NCBI GenBank assembly: GCA_949286815.1
Contig: CASEEB010000007.1
Span: 1 to 11,575 of the forward strand
Direction: 5' to 3'
Source of the DNA: an uncultured Eubacteriales bacterium
Lineage (GTDB): Bacteria > Bacillota > Clostridia > Oscillospirales > CAG-272
Length of the DNA: 11,575 nucleotides
The notes below the pieces were generated by a model, which saw nothing but the letters and a program-made list of their open reading frames with translations, searched no databases and was not told the DNA's origin. A program made the translations under genes and the position numbers. Below, one piece after another: positions 7,096 through 11,575 of the stretch (the first letter of the stretch is position 1; every line of letters begins with the position of its first letter).

Positions 7096-7410
7096 TCAGT
7101 CCGCGTCCTCCTCCATAGCCTCAATAAGAAAGCTTACAGGTCTGAATCCGTCGTTGCAGGATATCATGACCGATTTTTTGTTTTTCATCCAACCGTCGTA
7201 AATGTCTTCTCCTCCGCAGGAAAGTGCCATGACAAAGGCCGACATGCTGTCCCATGCGCTGTCACACAGACCGTCAGGCTTTTTCCAACCGTTGCATATA
7301 AAAGTCTGCCCCACTTTTATCTCGCACGCATCCTCAATGGGGTTTTCGTATTTCTCAATAAGGTCATCGTGAGCAACTTTTTTCATGACGGTAATTTTGC
7401 ATTTTTTCAT
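7096..7410 (-). CDS. small cysteine-rich TIGR04076-type protein
   Basis: This 104-residue protein starts M-K-K-C-K-I-T-V-M-K-K, has C-E-I-K-V-G-Q-T-F-I near 29-38, a central G-L-C-D-S-A-W-D, then S-C-G-G-E (64-68) and ends S-C-N-D-G-F-R-P-V-S-F-L-I-E. That pattern matches my memory of the uncharacterised TIGR04076 family, whose function is unknown. Six cysteines (4, 29, 39, 49, 65, 85) could bind a metal or act in redox chemistry, but that is speculation. I chose the ATG at 7410 from the family N-terminus. An in-frame ATG at 7422 would add four residues but has GGAAAGG only one base upstream, against 13 bases for the chosen start; a GTG at 7500 would add an unlikely basic leader of 30 residues. 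It is followed after 14 bases by the EamA transporter and probably shares its mRNA. Confidence 0.75.
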   Translation of the reverse strand: MKKCKITVMKKVAHDDLIEKYENPIEDACEIKVGQTFICNGWKKPDGLCDSAWDSMSAFVMALSCGGEDIYDGWMKNKKSVMISCNDGFRPVSFLIEAMEEDAD

Positions 7411-7449
7411 TTTTATGACCATTCCTTTCCTGCTCTGAATCAGCGTTTT

Positions 7450-7482
7450 GCACGGTTTGCGCTTGGCAAATCCGCGCCGTGC
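7450..7482 (-). promoter_or_regulatory. GC-rich hairpin in the 5' leader of the TIGR04076-EamA unit
   Basis: On the minus strand GCACGG pairs with CCGTGC (7477-7482 with 7450-7455) and TTTGC with GCAAA (7466-7470 with 7456-7460), leaving a one-sided 6-base bulge and a 5-base loop. It is much more GC-rich than its surroundings and lies about 40 bases upstream of the start codon. It has no T-run, so it is not a simple terminator; it could be an RNA control element or an operator. No known riboswitch is recognised. Confidence 0.4.
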
Positions 7483-7581
7483 TTTTGACGCCGAAGTCAC
7501 AAAAGGTGTGTTTTATTCCTTTGCGTTGGCTGATTTACAATTGATAAATTTAAATAAATTGTTAATTGAATTTATTTTTTG

Positions 7582-7610
7582 TTGACATATATAAGGTTAT
7601 TTGATATAAT
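7582..7610 (+). promoter_or_regulatory. perfect-consensus sigma-A promoter of the small lipoprotein gene
   Basis: TTGACA (7582-7587), exactly 17 bases, then TATAAT (7605-7610): both hexamers match consensus at all six positions. Transcription should start near 7617, giving a leader of about 40 bases before ATG 7656. The promoter lies in the AT-rich gap between divergent genes. Confidence 0.88.
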
Positions 7611-7655
7611 ATTTACAGACGTAGACCCAAAATCAAATTAATAGAGGGTATTTTT

Positions 7656-8150
7656 ATGAAAAAAGCAGTTGCTTACGTTTTTTTGATTATGTTTATTTTT
7701 GTATCTTCGGTCTCATGTTCAGACAACAATTCCAAGGAGAGTTCCGATGATTCTGCGGTCGGCGCGTATGTAAATAACGGCAGAGATATCGGGTACAGCG
7801 TGCAACTTGCAAAATCCGAGTACAGCCTTGACGACACTGAGATAATAGTCGTTTTTGTAGGAAAAGAAAAGGGTCAAAGCATTATAAGGTCAGACAAATG
7901 GAGACTTTATAAAGTCGACGGGGAGAGCGAGGAACTTGTCGGCAGAAGTGATATTGAAATCGTGGTTGAAATGCCCGCGCCGAGTGGAAATGAATGTGTT
8001 AATTCCAAAGTATCGGTTTCGCTCGCTTCATTGGGAGTAGAACGCTTTGAGTCGGGAGAGTACCGTCTTGAGTTTATCGGCGAGATGCCGGACGCGGGCG
8101 GAACAAACAGGGAAGTACCGTTTGCTTCAATGACATTCAATGTCGGTTAA
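7656..8150 (+). CDS. small secreted lipoprotein of unknown function
   Basis: This 164-residue protein starts at ATG 7656 with AGAGGG (7643-7648) upstream. Residues 1-20 form a lipoprotein signal peptide: basic K2-K3, a hydrophobic core, then S-V-S-C with C21 as the expected lipidated residue. The serine at -3 of the lipobox is less usual than L or V. A Ser/Asp/Asn-rich linker (about 22-37) follows, then a domain of about 120 residues with alternating hydrophobic positions that suggests beta strands. It ends E-Y-R-L-E-F-I-G-E and M-T-F-N-V-G, resembling the closing strands of bacterial Ig-like domains and similar to the larger lipoprotein at 10569. It should be anchored outside the membrane. 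Its strong promoter and private terminator make it monocistronic. I recognise no enzyme motif, and the Ig-like reading is tentative. Confidence 0.82.
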   Translation: MKKAVAYVFLIMFIFVSSVSCSDNNSKESSDDSAVGAYVNNGRDIGYSVQLAKSEYSLDDTEIIVVFVGKEKGQSIIRSDKWRLYKVDGESEELVGRSDIEIVVEMPAPSGNECVNSKVSVSLASLGVERFESGEYRLEFIGEMPDAGGTNREVPFASMTFNVG

Positions 8151-8193
8151 ACCGTAAAACGTAAAATATTATGACTGTAAAACCGTTACAGTT

Positions 8194-8230
8194 AAAATGG
8201 CTTGGCTGCGATTGCGGCCAAGCCATTTTT
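8194..8230 (+). terminator. strong, probably bidirectional terminator after the lipoprotein gene
   Basis: The arms AAATGGCTTGGC and GCCAAGCCATTT (8195-8206, 8217-8228) pair perfectly, and the inner TGC/GCG extends the stem by three pairs around a GATT loop. T-runs lie on the + side (8226-8230) and on the minus side (four T after the stem). It ends the lipoprotein transcript and could back up termination of the gap transcript from the right. A small ACTGTAA / TTACAGT hairpin lies just before it (8174-8193). Confidence 0.85.
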
Positions 8231-8290
8231 CAGTGCCCGGCATGGGCAACGTCCGGTTTGAGAGACACAGACTTTAGATAATTCTGCCGG

Positions 8291-8323
8291 GATGTCGGAG
8301 ACTCAAATCCGGTTCCCGACATC
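8291..8323. other. unassigned hairpin between lipoprotein and gap genes
   Basis: GATGTCGG (8291-8298) and CCGACATC (8316-8323) form a perfect 8-bp inverted repeat with a 17-base loop. No T-run follows on either strand, so it does not look like an intrinsic terminator. Its role is unknown; it could be an mRNA 3'-end stabiliser or a binding site. Confidence 0.4.
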
Positions 8324-8343
8324 TCATACTTATAGTTTAAATG

Positions 8344-8363
8344 AAAAGGATATTAAGCCTTTT
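8344..8363 (-). terminator. possible weak terminator of the gap gene
   Basis: On the minus strand AAAAGG and CCTTTT (8358-8363 with 8344-8349) form a 6-bp stem only 4 bases after the gap stop codon, with the T-rich 3' arm doubling as the T-run. It is weak; the stronger hairpin at 8195-8228 could finish termination. Confidence 0.35.
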
Positions 8364-8367
8364 AAGA

Positions 8368-9426
8368 TTACTTAAGTTCTGCGAAGTACTTGATTGTACG
8401 AACCATCTGGCTGGTGTAGCTGTTTTCGTTGTCGTACCATGCAACGACCTGTACCTGATATGTGTCGTCGTCTATCTTCGCTACCATTGTCTGAGTAGCG
8501 TCGAAGAGAGAGCCGTAACGCATACCTATAACGTCAGAGGAAACTATTTCGTCAGTGGTATATCCGAAAGACTCGGTTCCGGCTGCCTTCATAGCTTCGT
8601 TGATTCCTTCTTTTGTGATGTCCTTGCCCTTAACAACCGCAACAAGGATAGTTGTCGAACCTGTGCAGGTAGGAACTCTCTGAGCGGAACCTATGAGCTT
8701 ACCGTTGAGTTCAGGTATAACAAGTCCGATTGCCTTTGCGGCGCCTGTTGAGTTAGGAACAATGTTCTGCGCGCCGGCACGTGCTCTTCTGAGGTCGCCC
8801 TTTCTGTGAGGACCGTCAAGAATCATCTGGTCTCCGGTGTATGCGTGAACGGTTGTCATGATACCGGACTGAATGGGGGCATAGTCATTGAGTGCTTTGG
8901 CCATGGGAGCCAGGCAGTTGGTTGTGCAGGAAGCCGCGGATATAATCTGATCTTCGGGTGTGAGTGTTTCGTTATTTACATTGAAAACAATAGTCTTGAG
9001 GTCGTTTCCAGCGGGAGCCGAAATAACTACTTTCTTTGCTCCGGCGTCGATGTGAGCCTGAGATTTTGCCTTTGAGGTATAGAAACCGGTGCACTCAAGC
9101 ACAACATCTACCCCAAGCTCTCCCCAGGGAAGGTCTGCGGCCTTAGGCATTGCGTAAATAGTGATTTCTTTTCCGTCAACGGTTATTGAGCCGGGAACCT
9201 TGACGGTCTTTCCGTCCTCTTCAAATTCGGGTTCCTTGGAAGTAACCGTGTGTCCCTGAGCTACGTATGAGCCCTGAGCGGTATCGTACTTCAGAAGATG
9301 AGCGAGCATTCTGGGGCTTGTGAGGTCGTTGATGGCAACGACTTCATAACCTTCGGCGCCGAACATCTGGCGAAAAGCAAGACGACCTATACGGCCGAAT
9401 CCGTTAATAGCAACTTTTACTGACAT
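8368..9426 (-). CDS. gap: glyceraldehyde-3-phosphate dehydrogenase (glycolytic, NAD-dependent)
   Basis: This enzyme converts glyceraldehyde-3-phosphate, phosphate and NAD+ to 1,3-bisphosphoglycerate and NADH in the cytosol. The Rossmann motif N-G-F-G-R-I-G-R (8-15), and N-D at 33-34, the usual NAD-selecting aspartate position, are present. The active site S-C-T-T-N-C has nucleophile C167, with H194 in T-V-H-A-Y-T, the standard 27-residue spacing. The C-terminal W-Y-D-N-E-[NMW]-S-Y signature is intact (N-E-N-S-Y). At 352 residues it is about 15 longer than the typical 335, owing to an insertion near residues 60-80 (E-P-E-F-E-E-D-G-K-T-V). I recall comparable loops in other clostridial enzymes. 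ATG 9426 has a good GGAGG (9435-9439) 8 bases upstream. The gene has its own promoter and is not grouped with pgk or tpi here. Confidence 0.98.
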   Translation of the reverse strand: MSVKVAINGFGRIGRLAFRQMFGAEGYEVVAINDLTSPRMLAHLLKYDTAQGSYVAQGHTVTSKEPEFEEDGKTVKVPGSITVDGKEITIYAMPKAADLPWGELGVDVVLECTGFYTSKAKSQAHIDAGAKKVVISAPAGNDLKTIVFNVNNETLTPEDQIISAASCTTNCLAPMAKALNDYAPIQSGIMTTVHAYTGDQMILDGPHRKGDLRRARAGAQNIVPNSTGAAKAIGLVIPELNGKLIGSAQRVPTCTGSTTILVAVVKGKDITKEGINEAMKAAGTESFGYTTDEIVSSDVIGMRYGSLFDATQTMVAKIDDDTYQVQVVAWYDNENSYTSQMVRTIKYFAELK

Positions 9427-9548
9427 TGGTATGTCCTCCGTTTTATTTAAATATATTTTGAAAACTGTTTTGATGATAAATCAAACCGTTGATTAATGGT
9501 AAAAAACATCGGTTGAATACAGACTTTATCACTTTATTCCAATTATAT

Positions 9549-9577
9549 ATTTTATCGCATTTTTTGAAAATATACAA
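9549..9577 (-). promoter_or_regulatory. promoter of the gap gene
   Basis: Read on the minus strand, TTGTAT (9577-9572), a 17-base spacer and TAAAAT (9554-9549) make a reasonable sigma-A promoter, giving a leader of about 115 bases. The leader holds an imperfect TCAAACCG / CGGTTGA inverted repeat (9481-9516) that might be an operator or structure, but it is weak. Confidence 0.55.
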
Positions 9578-9857
9578 GGGTTTTGCCCGATTTTTTTGAA
9601 AATCGTGATTTTGTTGTTAAAATGCAATATTAATTTCTTCTTTGTGTGCAATTTGACGGTAAAATATGGTATTTAATACATTGATCCGAAATACATAAAT
9701 TTGGATTTTTTTATCAGATAGTTAATAATTTTGGCATATATGCGTGTTGCGCCAACCGTTCATTTGTTTATGCATATTTTTTATATTTGATAAGATAATT
9801 TTTTTTGAGGGCAAAATAATTTTATTTTGAAAATAGAAATTTTTTTTAAAAAAGCTA
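9578..9857. other. AT-rich intergenic stretch without a gene
   Basis: This stretch is very AT-rich, with frequent T- and A-runs. I see no open frame with a ribosome binding site and no convincing RNA gene. A TTGACG (9653) with TACATT 18 bases downstream is a poor promoter match with nothing evident to drive. A TTGGC / GCCAA 5-bp inverted repeat (9731-9755) overlaps the palindrome GCATATATGC. Confidence 0.6.
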
Positions 9858-9886
9858 TTGACAAAACGAAAGAAATATGATATTAT
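9858..9886 (+). promoter_or_regulatory. promoter of the tRNA cluster
   Basis: TTGACA (9858-9863), 17 bases, TATTAT (9881-9886): a near-consensus sigma-A promoter with a predicted start near 9893, about 37 bases before the first tRNA. A strong promoter is expected for stable RNA genes. Confidence 0.82.
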
Positions 9887-9929
9887 ATATGAGCGGTTCT
9901 AAGTTAATAAAAAATATGCTTATATTTTT

Positions 9930-10003
9930 GCGAGTGTAGTTCAATGGTAGAATCCCAGCCTTCCAAGCTGGTCGCGTGGGTTCGATTCCCATCACTCGCT
10001 CCA
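9930..10003 (+). tRNA. tRNA-Gly (anticodon TCC)
   Basis: The acceptor arms GCGAGTG (9930-9936) and CACTCGC (9993-9999) pair fully. The anticodon stem CCAGC / GCTGG encloses loop CTTCCAA with anticodon TCC. The T arm carries GTTCGATTC. Discriminator T10000 is followed by an encoded CCA. It is the first of three closely spaced tRNA genes. Confidence 0.97.
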
Positions 10004-10014
10004 TTATTTTATAT

Positions 10015-10091
10015 GTGCCTTTAGCTCAGTCGGATAGAGCAACTGCCTTCTAAGCAGTAGGTCGGGGGTTCGAATCCCTCAAGGCACGCCA
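10015..10091 (+). tRNA. tRNA-Arg (anticodon TCT)
   Basis: The acceptor arms GTGCCTT (10015-10021) and AAGGCAC (10081-10087) pair fully. The stem ACTGC / GCAGT encloses loop CTTCTAA with anticodon TCT, reading AGA/AGG arginine codons. The T arm has GTTCGAATC. Discriminator G10088 and encoded CCA end the gene, 11 bases after the tRNA-Gly. Confidence 0.97.
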
Positions 10092-10110
10092 GATGTCTGA
10101 GTATATATAT

Positions 10111-10188
10111 GGTGGGTATAGCTCAGTTGGCTAGAGCGTCAGGTTGTGGCCCTGAAGGCCGTGGGTTCAAGCCCCATTACTCACCCCA
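10111..10188 (+). tRNA. tRNA-His (anticodon GTG)
   Basis: The stem TCAGG / CCTGA encloses loop TTGTGGC with anticodon GTG. The extra 5' base G10111 (G-1) pairs with C73 (10185), the known identity feature of histidine tRNA. Acceptor GTGGGTA pairs with TACTCAC with one G.U. Encoded CCA is at 10186-10188. It lies 19 bases after the tRNA-Arg. Confidence 0.97.
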
Positions 10189-10568
10189 TATCCATAGGTC
10201 AAAATGCAACCTATGCCAAAATTCCTTGTTTTACAAAGTTTTGTTGGTTTCTAGGGCTGTTTTTTGACTTTTTTGTTTTTTTGCGACATTTTACGAACCA
10301 TATGAACCTTAATCCGCGACATTTTCACGTTTTTGAAGAACAATCGCTTTTCAGATATTAACTCCTGGACTGTCGGGGGACAACAGCTGAGAGCAGGTGA
10401 GCTTTGCGACAGAAGAAATACACTTTCCGATAGCGTTTGGCGCGGAAGCTGCAAATAGTTCCGCTGTTGAAAAATATTCTGTTCTTGGTTTGGACTTGAC
10501 TCAAAACAAATGGTATATATTCATTGTCATAATAAGCGAAACGGAAAAACTGAAGGAGGCGCGTAAAA
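10189..10568. other. intergenic region after the tRNA cluster, no confident gene
   Basis: A hairpin CATAGGT / ACCTATG (10193-10199, 10209-10215) lies just past the tRNA-His but has no T-run directly after it. A T-rich tract at 10255-10282 may help end the tRNA transcript. The 10-base sequence GCGACATTTT occurs twice (10283-10292 and 10316-10325). The stretch 10340-10490 is less AT-rich and open in more than one frame on both strands, but has no ribosome binding site or recognisable motif. It may be a decayed or repeated sequence. Confidence 0.5.
10490..10519 (+). promoter_or_regulatory. candidate promoter of the Ig-like lipoprotein gene
   Basis: TTGGAC (10490-10495) and TATATA (10514-10519) are separated by 18 bases, with an extended TG at 10511-10512. 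It lies about 50 bases upstream of the start codon. The match is moderate, and an overlapping TTGACT (10496) is an alternative -35 with poor spacing. Confidence 0.4.
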
Positions 10569-11575
10569 ATGAAGAGAATTTTGGTATTTATGCTTGCTAT
10601 TGTTATATGCCTTTTTGCCTTTTTGGGATGCACGGTTTCCCGAAACGAAGAACAAAGAGTAACAACAAATGACAATGGCGGTACTTCGGAAACAGACAGC
10701 ACAAAAATCAATGCTGATCCCAATGATGACATCTATACGGATTATGAGGGCATTTATTTAACGCTTAAATCCGTATCGGAAAACAGCATGACAGTGATAT
10801 GGCACAACGACACGGATAAAGAAGCGGTTTTCGGCGAAATGTATAATATTGAATATTATGACGCGGATACCGCAGAGTGGGAAAGCGTAATGGTCGGAGA
10901 GCATATTGTTCCGGGTGTAGCGAATGTTGTTATGCCAAACGCTGAAAATGAAAAGACATATTCTACGGGCGGTTTCGATTTAACAAAAGAGGGAAAATAT
11001 CGACTTCGCTGTGATTTCTATCCGGGCAACGGAACGCTTTGCAGTACTTGGGTCGAGTTTACCGTTACTGCAAGTACGGAAGGAGAAAGAATATGGGATT
11101 CTCATCATCCTAATGACATTGAGAGCAATCCATATTTTTCAATTTCCGTACCCGCGCTCGGCAATGCAACTATTGAAATTAGGGATGACGGTGAGATCTA
11201 CGCGGACGGAGAACATCTGCTCGGAGGAATCGGTTACGGCTGCGAGAGCTTCTATCTGAGCGATCTGACGGGGGACGGTTGTCCCGAATTATGTTTCGGT
11301 ATGAGCTTTGGCAGCGGCATCGTGGATAAGAGGATCGAGATCATAGATTACACGACAAAGACATCAATATTTATTCTTTTGGATAGAAATTACCATGACT
11401 ATTATCTGTTTTTGAGAGACGGTGTACTGTGTGTCAAAGAGACGGAATATATGAAACAGGATGCGGTCCGCACGGGCGCTTTAATCTGTAACGGCTCTGA
11501 GATTACAGTTTCGTGGGACAGCGAAGTAAACACAACTGTTGACACAGATCCTGCCCCCGCGCCGGGAGAACCGGT
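10569..11575 (+). CDS. lipoprotein with an Ig-like domain, truncated by the window end
   Basis: The frame is open for 335 codons from ATG 10569 and runs off the window. AAGGAGG (10553-10559) is an ideal SD. The signal peptide M-K-R-I-L-V-F-M-L-A ends in lipobox F-L-G-C with C21 expected to be lipidated, so the protein should sit on the outer face of the membrane. A polar linker (22-58) leads to a domain at about 59-166 (Y-E-G-I-Y-L-T-L-K-S-V, then N-D-T-D-K-E-A-V-F-G-E, G-K-Y-R-L-R, V-E-F-T-V). From memory this is the clostridial Ig-like domain (Big_14-like). Further on, D232-L-T-G-D-G-C-P-E-L resembles the Asp-rich D-x-T-G-D-G-x-P-E-L repeat of VCBS/FG-GAP-like proteins that can bind calcium. 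The visible end is Pro/Ala-rich (A-P-A-P-G-E-P), perhaps an inter-domain linker. Function unknown; surface binding is a guess. Confidence 0.85.
   Translation, partial: MKRILVFMLAIVICLFAFLGCTVSRNEEQRVTTNDNGGTSETDSTKINADPNDDIYTDYEGIYLTLKSVSENSMTVIWHNDTDKEAVFGEMYNIEYYDADTAEWESVMVGEHIVPGVANVVMPNAENEKTYSTGGFDLTKEGKYRLRCDFYPGNGTLCSTWVEFTVTASTEGERIWDSHHPNDIESNPYFSISVPALGNATIEIRDDGEIYADGEHLLGGIGYGCESFYLSDLTGDGCPELCFGMSFGSGIVDKRIEIIDYTTKTSIFILLDRNYHDYYLFLRDGVLCVKETEYMKQDAVRTGALICNGSEITVSWDSEVNTTVDTDPAPAPGEP

Noticed and set aside
7411..7500. N-terminal extension of the TIGR04076-type protein from a GTG at 7500
   Set aside because: The extra 30 residues are highly basic and not family-like, there is no suitable ribosome binding site, and the DNA contains a hairpin that looks like an untranslated leader.
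7539..7567. AT-rich palindrome upstream of the lipoprotein promoter as an operator
   Set aside because: Only 9 of 14 positions are symmetric in a sequence made almost wholly of A and T, which is expected by chance.
8341..9075. Plus-strand open frames at 8341-8751 and 8806-9075
   Set aside because: They are antisense shadows of the gap gene, which has intact catalytic motifs and its own ribosome binding site.
10146..10361. 71-codon frame beginning inside the tRNA-His gene
   Set aside because: It starts within a clear tRNA and continues through a T-rich, low-complexity tract; there is no ribosome binding site.
10360..10420. TPP-riboswitch-like CTGAGA element
   Set aside because: The sequence GCTGAGAG occurs, but the other conserved TPP elements (ACCTGA and the GATAATGC-type region) are absent, and the downstream gene is a lipoprotein, not a thiamine gene.
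10358..10732. 124-codon minus-strand frame and the overlapping + frame at 10397-10672
   Set aside because: Both overlap the start of the well-supported lipoprotein gene with its ideal ribosome binding site, lack their own initiation signals and show no recognisable motif.

Overview
The window looks like chromosome of a Gram-positive Firmicute of class Clostridia, probably a gut Ruminococcaceae/Oscillospiraceae-type species. This is inferred from moderate-to-low GC, AT-rich intergenic DNA, strong sigma-A (TTGACA-17-TATAAT) promoters, GGAGG ribosome binding sites, intrinsic terminators, tRNA genes with encoded CCA, and protein families typical of that group. No phage, transposase, CRISPR or plasmid functions are visible.

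Layout. The left edge (to 352) holds the C-terminal end of an alanine/glycine:cation symporter. Next, 465 to about 941 holds the most unusual object here: four complete and one diverged tandem copies of a 93-97 bp unit, each carrying two inverted repeats. A strong promoter (436-464) abuts the first copy and a strong intrinsic terminator (958-993) follows the last, so the array looks like a self-contained non-coding transcription unit, or a long structured leader with an attenuator. Downstream, apparently in one operon, come an OmpR-family response regulator (1111-1812), its overlapping sensor kinase (1802-3190), and two membrane-anchored family-2 glycosyltransferases (3254-4588 and 4675-6051). 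Together they suggest a signal-controlled envelope or exopolysaccharide modification module. A hairpin at 6093-6122 ends this block.

The minus-strand pair 7410-6212 encodes a small TIGR04076-type protein and a two-domain EamA/DMT transporter. Divergent from it, a consensus promoter (7582-7610) drives a small lipoprotein (7656-8150), which ends at a strong terminator. The glycolytic gap gene lies on the minus strand (9426-8368) behind its own promoter. A three-gene tRNA cluster (Gly-TCC, Arg-TCT, His-GTG; 9930-10188) has its own promoter. The right edge (10569 onward) is the start of a second, larger lipoprotein with an Ig-like domain, cut off by the window end.

The best candidate for something undescribed is the 465-993 array: its stems are kept while the loops diverge, its promoter and terminator are precisely placed, and its sub-variants are mixed in a mosaic pattern. 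Its function is unknown.
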